From Chamaea fasciata (Eukaryota; Chordata; Aves; Passeriformes; Sylviidae): DNA of 64,000 bases. The stretch is from NCBI GenBank assembly GCA_029207755.1, contig JARCOQ010000017.1:10428945-10492944 (forward strand), given 5' to 3'. Shown here piece by piece: positions 27,680 through 39,726 of this stretch. The position numbers and the translations under genes were made by a program. The notes below the pieces were generated by a model. It had not been told where the DNA came from. It did not search any database and saw only the letters and a program-made list of their open reading frames with translations. Each line of letters starts with the position of its first letter. Within the stretch, counting starts at the first letter, position 1.

Positions 27680-28946
27680 GAGTGAGATTTCTTGCAAAAT
27701 GAGATTACAGCAAAAGGAAAGATATTAAATAATGCAGTACTCAATTAAATTGTATGAGCTCTAACAGTGGACCTTGACTACACACATTTGGATTACTTTA
27801 ACAGAGCTCTGAATCTATGAAATCAAATCAACCATAATAGAAATTTTGTTAATCAAAAAAGTACTGTTAATACACCATAGCAGAAATTTTTTGAAGATTT
27901 TTTTGATGAAATGCAGAACCTTTCTAGCTACTCTGAGATATTATTTCTCTGAAACAACAGCAGGAATTCAAGCAAGTGGGTGCTGTAACCCTTCTGCCAG
28001 ACTCCCCTCAGCAAAACCAGAGAAGGAACAAGTTTGGGTCAGTGTGATTTCCCTCCTGTAGTGAAATTCTGCGCACAGTGTTATGAAACAACACTGGTGA
28101 AATGCTGCAGACCAGTGAGGCAGTGGTGGCCAATGGACATTCTCCAGTAAAATGATTATAACTTCTCCAAGTGACACCAAAAATTGTGCCCAGAGCTGCC
28201 TGCACTAGTCCTAGGTATTCAGGGCAACCCAGCTGCATCAGCATCAGTTCAGAGGCCTGACAGTAACCTTGGGGAGGGCTGAGCTCAGCCCTGGAGCTGG
28301 AGCTGGGAAAAAACATGTGCACAGCCTTCTGAACAAAAATAGGAGACTCCATCCTGCCAGGTGGAAATGTTACATTTACTATTTCACTTAATACAAAATG
28401 TAATCTAAAATTAATCTGTTTCAGGAATCAAAATTTCTTGGCTCTACTAGTATTTAGACTGGGGAAAAAATAGTTAAAAAACAGTTTACTTATTATCTTT
28501 TCTGCTGTTTGTTTACTCCTGTATGCCAGATGGCTTGGACCGTGAAAACAGATCCACGAGATGACACATAATCCTGCAAATATTCGGTGCCTGGACCTCC
28601 AGTGGAGCTCACTAGAAGTCCCCTGCACATGGTGCCTGAATGACTATTTCATTTCTGTTTATAATCAGCTTCACTTTCTCATTCTCACAAATTAACAAAG
28701 TATTGCCATTCAGGCTGCAGATAAAGAACGTACGTCCCACACGTAGCTGTTCTACAAATTGCCTCAAATAAGATCAGAAATCTCTGTTTATGTAATGGCT
28801 CCTCACATCCCACTTTGCCTGTCAAGCCTCTGGATTTTTTCCTTTTAAATACTTATCAAATTGTTTCTAGAGGTGACTTCCCCTTCCTGGTTCATCTGAT
28901 CTTCTGCTGTGAATCAACAATGAGGTATCATGGTGATTTCCATTGC

Positions 28947-28974
28947 ATAGAATCATTTAGGTTGGAAAAGACCT
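28947..28974 (-). mobile_element. Short CR1 3'-terminal remnant
   Basis: 'atagaatcatttaggttgg' followed by 'aaaagacct' is the reverse complement of the extreme CR1 3' end (the 'aggtcttttccaacc' tail plus the terminal octamer repeat). Similarity fades right after 'gacct', so only about 28 bp is supported. Confidence 0.65.
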
Positions 28975-31077
28975 GCTGTCAGATTAGACAGAAAGATGGG
29001 AGCAGCACATCCCCCAGGACTGCCAGACACCCATTTAGCGCACACCAGCACCAGCAAGAAATAAGTCTGAGTCTTCCCCTGACCATGGGCCCTTCCCACC
29101 TTCAGGGATCAGCTCAGCAGGGCTTTCCTGCAGCTCTCAGGGAACCCACACACAGCCCCTGCCTCAGTCTGAGCCACTGCTCTGCTCCTGCCTTCCCTCT
29201 TCCAGCTCACCCTTCCCAGAGCAGCACCTGGGCGGGTACCTGCAGGTGCCTCCTGCATGTCCTCCTTAGGGTCTGAGGAGTCCATCTGCAGTGAAAGACC
29301 CATCTGCAGCAGAAGCAGGTGAACTGGAACAGCATCTCTGACCAAACAGAGGTGTGTGAGGTGCTAAGAAACCCAGCGGTTGGGACATCCTTGTGCACAA
29401 GTTCTCCAGCTTCCCCTCCAGGTGGGGTGAGGCCTCCCAAACAAACACCTGCAGCACTTCTCCACACCCCTGCTCACCTGGATCAGCCAGGATTTGAGAC
29501 TCTTGAGTGACTTCACAAAAAAGCCTAAACAGTCTATAAACAAATTCAGACTCCCCCAAAACACTACAGGAGAGGGGGAATTTTCAAAGGGAAAAGGTAA
29601 AATTAAGTCCCCAGAGCTCAGTGGTCTTTCAAGGCACAGTGGTATTTAATTAATCCTGCCTGTGGCAAATTAACAAATAGGAAAGTCTTCCTTGAAGATG
29701 CCTTCCAGGATTTCCCTGTGGGGCAATATCCTCTCCTTGTCTTCCCACCTGTCATTGATACTAAACTGATTCCAAAAGTGTCAGTGTCAGGACTAGTGCA
29801 TGTTCAGTGTTGTATAGGCAGAGGCAGGCAGCACCTCTCTGCCCATGGGAATATTGCCTTTTCATTTCCTGAAAAGCATTGAATTATCAACTGAGGATGC
29901 TTGGTAACACCAAAAAGAGAGTGCGTATGTATCCATCATGGTGCAAGGATACACCCAGATTTCCTTGCAACTACCGTGAAGTCTACAACTATCAAAAACA
30001 AGAGAAAACAACAGGACAGGAAAAAAAAAATCCCAACCAGCAGGAAGAAGATGCTGAGAGTAATTCCATGATATTTTGCAGGTGTAAATCTGTAAATCAC
30101 ACTTAATAACATCTTAGTTTTACAATGATATGCCAGCTGCATCTATCCAAATGTGTCAATGCCTGATGAAGTCAAGGGAACTAGAGTAAAACAACACCAT
30201 TTTGTAAGGTAAAACTTTTCCTTTCCATTACTTTATCTGCATTTAACCTCCTAGAGGCTTCAGCCCAGCACAAGCCCTCGAAATTAAATTCATTATTATT
30301 CATTATTCAAACACCATCCCTTTGTTTTCTGGAATAGCTTTGTAGCCTGGAGTCAAATGAGCTAAAGTAAAATTATGTGACTTGGCATTGAAAATATATT
30401 ACCTCAGCTGCCAGAACGGATTTAGCAGAATATGTGCGCAGTTCGTCACTTCTTCCACAACTGCCTTCATGCACACAAAGGGGTATGACAGCCCCTGAGT
30501 TATGAGAGGCCATTCTAGGGGCTGTGATGGATTAGATTGTTTCATGCACTGACTTAAGATCTCATTTCCTGCAACATTCACAAGTGCTTTCTCCACGGCT
30601 GAATAGAAACCTGTTCTGTCCTATGTATATTGCCTTCCCTTGTTAGCCAGGGAAACTCTGTGCAGGGAATTCACACCACAAGAGCTCCCACTTGCTCAGG
30701 GATTCAGACACAGTCTCCAAACAAGCTGAGACATTTAAGAAGTGACAAGCAGGTTCTGCCCGTGCTTTTTATTGAGTCCTAATCGATTTACTCTAGAATA
30801 AGGGGAACAGTGAGTTGCTTGCAGTGAGAACAGAGTGGGAAGAAAATTCTAATCGCAGCTTTGACAGGTCTCTCTTTGCAGATCTTAAACTACAGAACTC
30901 CAGTGATTAACAGGGGGACAACAGGATGAACTCTTCATCTGGGGCTCTCTGCACAGTGCTAAACCCACTCTTACCAGATGTTACCGTCTGATGAGGTGTA
31001 AATGTAGTTTTAGGTGCAGTACTACCAAATCAGGAGTGACGAGACACAACACAAACTTAGCTGGGCATCACTATGGC
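28975..31077. other. Unique non-coding DNA, locally GC-richer at 29.0-29.5 kb
   Basis: No gene recognised. From 29.0 to 29.5 kb the sequence is relatively C-rich on the plus strand, which keeps several frames open (up to 153 codons at 28815-29276). The overlapping frames and lack of any motif argue against coding. Confidence 0.6.
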
Positions 31078-31184
31078 ATAGAATCAGAGAATTGGAACGG
31101 TTTGAGTTGGAAAGAGCCTTAAAGATAACCTAGTTCCCGACCAAGCTGTGGGCAGGGACACCATGGCCAGGTTGCCCAGGGTGG
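31078..31184 (-). mobile_element. CR1 LINE 3'-end fragment
   Basis: In reverse orientation it starts with the terminal octamer-type 'atagaatcagagaattgg', then 'gagttggaaagagcctta', 'agataacctagttcc' and 'gggcagggacaccatgg'. This is the same landmark order as the copy at 35246-35520 and the reverse of the copy ending at 16257. It is more diverged than those two and ends within about 110 bp. Confidence 0.85.
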
Positions 31185-33526
31185 AATGGTCTCACTGGGC
31201 AGGTTGGAAATCATTCAGTCCCTTCTGAAGCCTGCAGGCTGTGAGGAAAACAGCCCCAGGGTGGCTTCGCCCCTGCAGTCTGGTGAACCTGTCAGAGGCA
31301 ACAGCATTCCCTCTGCAGATCCCACTGAGTCTGTACCCTGGGTGATGGGGCAGTGATGACTGTTGCCTGATGACCACATGTGAAACACAGCTAACAACTG
31401 CCCTCATTCCACCACTAAGATTCATTTCACCCATTAAAGCATCAGCAATTGAAGTGGTACTAACCTGACAAATATTGCCACTAGTATTTTTTTTTAAGTC
31501 CTAAAAGCTCCCCAACTACATGAAAATAAATACAGATGGGAAAGTGTAACCACTCAGAAGTTCTTGCATCACACAAGCAAAGACCACAAGCACAGGCTAA
31601 CACATAATCACAGGCTAATCAGCTGGATTTTCCCCCTGTTCCCTTTGCTTGAGCTATATCATAATAGAATCTATGAACTGCAAGGTACATGGTAATTAAT
31701 CTTTGAACTACTTGTTAACTTAGAGCGTGAGTGGAATATTAAGTCAAATGTGTTTGCAATCACTGTCTTTAATAAAGGTGTGTGGAAAAATTACCAACAG
31801 AATGGAGTAAGGAAAAAAACATACCTAAAACAAAACACAGAGCATCACTCTCTCCCAGCCTAAATAGGGGGTAAAGGGGGCTAAATAAAGTAAAGCAGTA
31901 AAAATAGTCTCTTGAGAAGTTCTAGGCTTAATTTAACCCAGTGCATTGTTAGCTAGAGGTGCCCTCCAGTAATACAGTTACATGAAGGCCACCAAAACAG
32001 GCTTTTCCTCTGGAGAATTCACTGCCTGTTCACTGCAAACCTGCCACGTGAAGGAAGGAATTTTTTCCAAGTGTCTTCTTCTCCCAGCCTCTGAGATAGA
32101 TCAGGAAAAGAGGAAGGGAGAACACAAACACATACACACTTCTCTCTCCTTCATGCATTTTTTAGTGCAAAGATGGCAACAACAATATTAACAAAAATTA
32201 ACACAGGCAGGCGTGGGGAAAATATAATACACTGGGAAAGAGATGCTCAGGGAAGCCAGGCGAGTTTTTAAAGAGGAATCTAGAAGGCTGAGCTAAAAGA
32301 GACCTTGATAACTATTTTTTATAGAGCATGAAAAGTTTGAAGACTTTTTTTATTCCCCCCAATTCTGAGCAATGCTGGAGACCAGAATGCCAAGCTAATG
32401 TTTATCATCATCAATATGTCTTTCATATGTTTCTAGTCCATCACTGCACTGTACATGTGCCACAAGACAGACTCTGAAACATGTTTGTAATTTGCATTAA
32501 CAAGAGCTCCATTCTATACATATTCAATAGCCCAAAAGATACCACATAATCCAAGCTAATTTTAACCCACCTGTTTCCCACCCTCTCTCTCTGCCTTTCC
32601 ACCACATTTTTAAAGTGTTTAGCTCAGGGTTCACTGGATTCAATGGAAACTTTTCTATACAGTTCAATGAAGAGTAGGTCCAACCATAAGACAAAAGTTA
32701 ATCAGCTTATTTCTACTTAGCATGCACTTAATACTGAACACATGTGCAACAGATTTGCTGAAAAGATAGATTTGAGCATGGGCTTAAACGCCTCCTCAAA
32801 CTGTAGCCTAAAAAAATTAAAATCCTAAAATACTGCACAACTACCAAAATATTCAACTGCTTCAACAGGCTATTTGACACATACTTTTTAATTCTGAACA
32901 GAACTTTATGAAGCTATTTGATTTTATACTTAAATGTCCATCAGTATAAAGTTATGGTACTGAAGCAAGACAAAAATGTATTATCCAAATATATTTGTGC
33001 ACATCTTGGTAGCAGGATATGAAATTCTGGAGTTGGGACTGTCAGATCAAATCTGTGGAACAATCAAGATATTCTGCGGGACCTGTTAATGAAATGGCTC
33101 ATTTATTGGTCACAACCAAAAATCAGAGACTTGGGTGCACAAATGCAGGAGTATTGTGTTTACACACAACTAGAGGTTCCAATAAGGATTGATAGGGTTG
33201 GCTGGCTCTTTCTCCAACAAGTCTTTCCACATCTCTGTTCTAATTGTTCCCCTTATTTTTCTTAGTCCTCTTTCTTTCTGTTGAGTCTGATGAAAGTGTC
33301 CCACCAAATATATGACCATAAGGTGGAGCTTTGCTCTGCATCACCGCTACTTTGGACTTAACTTGTGGTGGTGACCTGGGGACAACAGGACATGCCGTGC
33401 AAAGTGCCAATACAAATTGTTTCCTCCGTAGGAGGATAACATTTGGGGAGTTGGAGTTTTTTTTTTGTTCTCTTCCTTCAGGGAACTGATGAGATGTGCT
33501 AAAGCCTCCTCATTTTTCAGACGATT

Positions 33527-33552
33527 TATATATATACACATATATATATATA
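33527..33552. repeat. TA/CA dinucleotide repeat
   Basis: Alternating TA units with a short CACA interruption, continuing into AT-rich DNA up to about 33660. Confidence 0.93.
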
Positions 33553-34282
33553 GGATGTATTATACAAACTTTGGTCTATTGCCACGAATATGTTATTTAT
33601 AATATCCTATATTACTATAATTATATTACTATAGTATCTTATTAAATGCAAAGAGATATGCCTAGTTGCAATGTAGTTATTAGATGTTCAATTCCAATTG
33701 ATTGTCAAGAACATAGTCATTAAGATTAAACATCTGTTTAATAGGTATATCTTATTACATAGTTGTACTTAAGTCCACAGGCAAAATCTGATTTAACATG
33801 AGACATAGTTTAAATAAACTAATTATGCGAGCATGATCTAAAACCAAGCTAAACATGGACCTTTGAAAATGACACATGAATTTAATCAAAGCCAGGCCCT
33901 CAAAGTGAGCAGAACTTAACCACTGGCCTGACTCATGCATGTGTTTTGATTTCACAGCTGAAACCAGTAAACCCAGCACCCTCTGGGGGCTTCCTGACTC
34001 AACAGTGCCTCCCCCACCCACAGATTACAAAGCAGCAAGTTGTCTCTTCGGTTCGAATTACAGGAAACATTGCTGTGCTTTGTTTGGGAAAGTGCAAGCC
34101 ATCACCTCTCCAACAGTAGTGCAGTCCCCGGAGGTTTGGTCTGAAGGCTCAAGGTTGGCTCAGAAAAGGGGCTTGCCCCAAACACAGACAGGCGTTCCCA
34201 CAAAGGCCTCTCACTCCATCAGCCCCTCACCCTAAGATCCCACCCAACAGGAGACACCAGACCCATCACAGACCCTGTCCTG

Positions 34283-34348
34283 TGCAGTTTTATCATCTGT
34301 CCAAATTACCAACCATGCAGTTTTATCATCTGTCCAAATTACCAACCT
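34283..34348 (+). repeat. 33-bp tandem duplication, 32/33 identical
   Basis: Units 34283-34315 and 34316-34348 start with 'tgcagttttatcatc' and differ only at the last base. The near identity suggests a recent duplication, possibly polymorphic within the species. Confidence 0.97.
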
Positions 34349-35245
34349 AATGCTCCCACCTGGAGGAAAAAACCCAGGTGTGGGCAAACCTGGCTTTCTG
34401 CAAAAGCATGGCAAGGAAGATGCAGTCTGGCTGATCAACAAACTAATCCCCAATCCTGCAGCCCAAAAACAAGGTCCAGCAACACAACATACAGGAATTC
34501 CTTCCCCAAGCAAGGAAAGCCCAGTTTGGCTTATTTTCTGCTAAATTTAGGATTTAAGGGGAATAAATCACATATCTGGATCCAAGAAGACTAAAAAGTG
34601 TTTCCACAAACTCAAAGCAGGTCTCAGACAAGCCTCACTAATATTTTTTCCTGTTTTATTAACGGCCACACTGTCAGAACCCTCAGCTCTATATCTCCAG
34701 GGAAATAATCCTACGTGCTTTATTGGCCATGGGAGACTGGCTGAGCCTTTTGATACACCCAGTCCTCAGCTCTTTTCAATCCTTGATGATTTTCTCAAGA
34801 ACTCTAGCTTATTGCCACAGGAGAAACAGAGCTGGTCAGGAAACCAGATATCAATTATTTAAGTTTCGGAATTTTTTCCATCTGGATTCAGAAATCAGCT
34901 TCATGTCATGGAAGTGAAATTCAACTTTAATATTGAAATATGTCATTTCCAGAATGAATTACAATCTCTCAGATGTCCAAATACCTTCCTAGAGGACTAC
35001 AGCAAGTCAAACAGCCGTGGTCGCTACAGCCCAAGCCTGACAAAATTTTTGTTGGCTTCAGCATCTCCTGTCCCTGCCAAGCAAGGGTGAAATAGCATCT
35101 CAGTAATTTTGCCATTACCACTCCCCGTTGAAAAGTGTCACATTCATTTTCAAATCTGTCGCAGCCGTTTGGCAATTAAAGACCTCTGAGGTCCAAAGGC
35201 CTGTGAGAACCACAGGTCGCAGGCAATGGGTTAAAATCACAAATA

Positions 35246-35520
35246 TGATGGAATGGTTTGGCTTGGAAGAGACCTCAAAAACCGATTCCAACCCCCTGCC
35301 ATGGGCAGGGACACCTTCCACTAGACCAGACTGCTCTCAAGCCCATCCAACCTGACCTTGAACACTTCCAGGGATGGAGAATAGACAACCTGTGCCGGTT
35401 CCTTTCTACCCTTATAGTAAAGAATTTCTCCTTAATATTTAATCTAAACCTTCCCTCCCTTCTCATTCAGGCATTTCCCCCTTTTCCTATCACTACATCC
35501 CTTTGGGAAAATTCCCTGCC
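35246..35520 (-). mobile_element. CR1 LINE, 5'-truncated 3' end
   Basis: Reading from its 3' end (low coordinates), the element shows 'tgatggaatggtttggc', 'ttccaaccccctgccatggg', 'gacaccttccactagaccag', 'catccaacctgaccttgaac', 'acttccagggatggag', 'acctgtgccggttcc', 'aagaatttctccttaatatt' and 'cttttcctatcactacatcc'. This is the reverse complement of a typical avian CR1 3' region, and 35285-35315 exactly complements 16175-16205 of the plus-strand copy. It is truncated at the 5' end and non-coding. Orientation is opposite to the 12.5 and 15.8 kb copies. Confidence 0.95.
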
Positions 35521-37083
35521 TCCAGAGGAAGACAGGTGAGGATCTGGAAGCCCAGGAACACCATTCCCCCAGCCCCAGGGCCCTATACCAGGGTGATATT
35601 CCCAAATTCACTTGTTCCTCTTCAGCCCACCAGAACTGGCCAGGCTCAGAGCTGGAGTGACTATGGGCAACTGGGACTATTGGACTGGACCAACTCTTTG
35701 CTTCAGGTTCACAAACAATTGAAACAAAATTTGGTGGAACCTCAGAAAAACAAACTTTCTACCAAAACTTGTTTGTTTCCTATGGGAAGTCCTCAAAGTT
35801 TAATAGTTTCTATTAAATCTTAATGTGTATCAAGTCAATGAGTTCTAACAGATGAAACAAAGAGTTTCCATGATTTTTTTTTTCATTTGACTTAATTTTT
35901 ATTTTTTTTTCCAAAACAGCTTCATCTTTTTTCAAGAATGTACGTCTAGTACTATATCAATGCTGAAAACCTCAAAAACAAATGCTGGTGCACCCTCTTG
36001 ATACAGAGGCCAGAAAAATGTCAAATTTTTGTTCTCATGGTTTTTAATTGCTTAGAGATGGCAGTGCTGGCAATCGATGCTATGGAATGCTACTTCTTTT
36101 CCCACATCTCAGTAATTGTTCTAATGGTCTCCTTGCAACATATTGGTGGAAATGTCAGGAGATTCTATGACAGATAGAAAATTCATGTGATTGCCAGTAA
36201 GGCAGTATAAAGACTCCAAAAATTATCCCACAAATATTTCCCCACATTTTTTAATACAGCCATGTCAGGACTATTCGCAAGCTTTTGTACTTGTTGCATG
36301 AATTGGGTGCCCACATCCCATCAGAAGACAGAGGTTTCAAAGGGATTCCAGAAGTCAACGGATACTTTTGTATAGCTTTATGAAACAAACATTAAACTTC
36401 TATTTGCCAAAACTGTGCCTTTTAGAGTGTAACAAATAATAAACATTGAAAGAAAACGTGTTATCTGAACTAATAATATAAATAATACCTGTGTCTCCAA
36501 AAATGCTTCAAGTGTTATCTACCCAAACCACACTAAAGATACTTCTTCTTACTGCATTCTGAGCTGCTACACCAACAGGGTGAGCAGAAATAGTGTGATA
36601 AATTATCCAAACTCCACCCCGTGATGTTGCCTCTGTTGCGCAGGGAGGATGTCTATGCATTTCTTAACTGCAAGTGAAATAAGCTTTTCATGACAGGTAC
36701 ACTGCAGAGATCAATTCCTAAATTAATGCTTCTGTGGCTACATACACTATAAAATTACCTCAGGCTCAAGCTTGATGTTGTGGATGAAATCACATATTTT
36801 CTAGCTGGTTTAAGGTTTTGTTCTATTTTGATTCTCCTCATTAGATACAATGTCCTGAAATAAAGAAATAAATAAATTCTCCTCAGACTGGTTCAGAACT
36901 CTTTTAACCCAAGACTCCATCTCTCTACTACCTTTTCTTTTCCCAGGCATCTCTACCTTAAAATAAATTCTAAAAAATAGAAACAAAATCCCCCTCCACA
37001 TCACAAATCCACTGTTTCCTGCAGTAGAAAAGCCTGTGTTCCCTGTGTCATTCCACTTCAGTGCCATGAGTGTTGTGAAGTAC

Positions 37084-37172
37084 CTGTTGCATTTCTCTGT
37101 AGCAGCTCCAGCTCCAACGAGCTTTAGGCACAGCTGTTCAAAACACTCCAGCTCAGCCAGCACACCTTCCCA
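37084..37172 (-). other. Exon-like open segment (very weak candidate)
   Basis: On the minus strand 'cctggaatcag' (a possible acceptor ending at 37173) precedes 89 open bases that end AACAG|GTACTT (possible donor, intron G at 37083). The reading frame over the segment is open and gives a leucine/alanine-rich, helix-like peptide (VLAELECFEQLCLKLVGAGA). This lies inside a 131-codon minus-strand frame from 37205 to 36810. The acceptor's pyrimidine tract is poor, no neighbouring exon is evident and I recognise no protein family. Chance is the likeliest explanation. Confidence 0.1.
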
Positions 37173-39589
37173 CTGATTCCAGGAGCAAGTAGTGAGTTTT
37201 GGCAATACCTCAGATAAATAAAGATGTTATATCCAAGAGCTGAAGTCGAATAATTAATTCAAATTGCTTCTTTTGTCACACTCTTTGGAATCCTTCAGAG
37301 ATGGTAGAACCATGCAAGTTCTGCAGTGCAGTGTGCAGACAGACATTCAAGAACAAGTTTAACCCAAGTCCCTCAACGGGTTCCACTCAGACAGCCCCTG
37401 CCCCTGTGCAGCACTGCCAAAGCCAATTGAATTTATACAAATTTACAAGAATTCTAATCTAATATCAGGAAAAATCCAAACCAAACAAGCCCCCAAACCA
37501 GTATGTTTTCTTCAACATTTCAAAAACATTATTTTACCTTCTTCCCAGTTTAAATGGAATTAACAGCAAAGTCCAAATCTGAAAGTATTTGAAAGTCCAT
37601 CCCAGTCCTGGGCCATTTCTTACCTGCTTCTTTCATGCTTTGGGGCCAATGTCTGTAATATGCCAGCAGTATTTTCCCAGATTTGAAGATCCTCTGACCT
37701 TCAGAGGAGAGCTTTCCATACCTGCATCTGGATCTGATTGCTGAGAACCTGGCTCACCTCTGTTAAAGATGTTCTAAGGTCGGATTCACATCCTGCATTC
37801 CTCTGCAGCCCAGAGAGCCTGCCATGATTAATGTGCTCCGAATGAAAACCATAAGAACCAAAAATGATTTGCAACTGATTCATTAAAATAGCATTCATCA
37901 TGATAATTGATTGGTTAATTAATTATGGCCGTAATGCAGATGTCATCTGTATTTCCATAGGAATTCCTTGGTAGTTTCCAAATTCATTCATTAAAGCCTG
38001 GCTAGTTCACAGTGCTGCACCTTCTCATGCGGGAGACCTGCAGAGAAAGCGAATCCAAAGAGCTCTGCTCTCTAAAAAAGGACAGTATCTTCTAGTGTTG
38101 TGACAAAATTCCTTCAGCTACACCACCTCAGTCTCTCTCATGACTAATTACTGGATTCAGGGTGATCCAGTCCTGTACAGCTGGGCAACACAGGAGCCAC
38201 AGGCTCCTCTTACCCTACACCTACCCTGTCCACACAAACGGCACTTGCAGAGGTTCTTTGGAGATCCAGGTGTTGAGTAGGGTGACGGCACCCACAGCAC
38301 TGCAGCACACAGGAAGGGTTATAACTGAACAGGAAATGTAAAAAAATATTCTTGTGAAAAATCCCAAGGGATCTTTCTGGCAATGTGCATCAAACGTCAG
38401 CAGGTTTTGGGGCTCTCATCTGAAAGAGATGTGCACAGGCAAAATGCACAGCTAATTGACACAGACTTTTCACGTTTCAAAGTACTTGCTGTCCATTAGC
38501 CTGGCAGACAGAGCTGTTTGTCAGCTACTTGGAATCTCTACCTTTAGCATGGTTATTCTCTAGCATAGACATAGAAATCTGGACTCAGCACAGCACAGAT
38601 TTGATGTCTGAACTCACCTGAAAATGTTACAGCTCAGACAGGCCAAAGGCAAGGATTTTCTTCCAGCTATGATCTGATATAGCAGATTTTGAGTTATGGG
38701 GACTCACTTCTTGACTCTGGCATAGGCTTTTCTGCATGGCCATGAGCAAAACCCTCTTTCCTCTGTTGCTCCAGTTTTCATCTCTAAGACAGAAATGATG
38801 GTAACTCTCTCTCCAAGGCTATGGAGAAGACGCACTCACCATATTAATGACTAGGAAATGCTTAGATATTACAGCTTTAGGGGACAGACTTACCCTGAGA
38901 AGTAATCCACAAAGAGCAGCACAGAAAGAAGTTGCTGAGGCTATATTCTCCTTAGTTCTTCCTGCTAACCTCTTTTAAATTTTTTTTTTTCCAATCTCCT
39001 GGTGCCATAAGCAGTACTGGAGCATTTGCACACTCCTGCTAGGCAGGTGATCCCTCAGGCTGAATCCTTAGCTATGGAAAAGCAACGTCAGCCCATTGAC
39101 TTCAAACACACCCACATCTATTTGCGCCCCTGAAGATCCAGCCCACCACATTGCCCTCCTGCTCAGGACTGACAGACATCTGCCCCCAGCTCTGGAAAGA
39201 GATGTTCCTACACAGGAGAAACCAGCAAGTGCAGGGTGGGGAGGGGGCCAATGTATGGACCCTCACTGGGGACCCTCCTGGCACAGCATCACCTGCTCCC
39301 AGCCAAGCAGAGCCCTGGCAGGTATTTGAGGAGCACCATGGCCACAAACCCATCAAAGGTCTACATATGGCCTACTGCAATTAGATGGAGATGCTGTTCT
39401 TTGGATTCACTTTTAAAAGGGGAGAAATCAGCAGAAATGCATGTGTGCTTTCCCTTTTCCTTTCCCTCCCCCTGAATCTCTGATCTTAGTGGGAATAAAA
39501 CCAAGTCAGGAGCAAGAAAAGCTCTTTCTACACTGGTAGCCTAAAAGCAAGGGAGGCCAGTTAGAGCTTTCCAGTGCCAGATGAGGGAT

Positions 39590-39599
39590 GGGGGGGGGG
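39590..39599 (+). repeat. G10 homopolymer
   Basis: Ten consecutive G residues. Confidence 0.95.
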
Positions 39600-39706
39600 T
39601 GTCTCTGTGATTTACCATTCCCCATCTCTTCCTTTGTTCTATCTCCACCTCGACTGTCAGCTGTTTTGCAAAGGGGCTGGCAGTCAGGGGGAGAGGAGAG
39701 AGGCTG

Positions 39707-39726
39707 GTGTATGTGTGTGTGTGTGT
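39707..39726 (+). repeat. (GT)n microsatellite
   Basis: 'gtgtatgtgtgtgtgtgtgt': a short GT array with one A interruption. Confidence 0.95.

Larger units (their letters stand above)
16258..28946. other. Long unique non-coding stretch
   Basis: No gene, RNA gene or interspersed repeat recognised over about 12.7 kb. Visible structure is limited to a diverged 45-bp tandem duplication (17506-17595), a GAT-rich patch near 17073, a T17 run (25675-25691), a CA-repeat near 26638-26650 and a T13 run (27667-27679). Open frames stay below about 145 codons and show no domain signature. Confidence 0.65.
31185..35245. other. Unique non-coding DNA between two CR1 fragments
   Basis: No gene seen. Contains a TA-rich microsatellite at 33527-33552 followed by about 110 bp of very AT-rich sequence, and a near-perfect 33-bp tandem duplication at 34283-34348. 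A tRNA B-box-like string at 34050 has no tRNA around it. Confidence 0.65.

Noticed and set aside
31960..31975. CTCF-like GGTGCCCTCCAGTA
   Set aside because: Only about 11 of 14 core positions fit, which is common by chance.
34050..34060. tRNA B-box-like GGTTCGAATTA
   Set aside because: The last bases depart from the B-box, and no cloverleaf or A box can be built upstream, so neither a tRNA nor a tRNA-derived SINE is supported.
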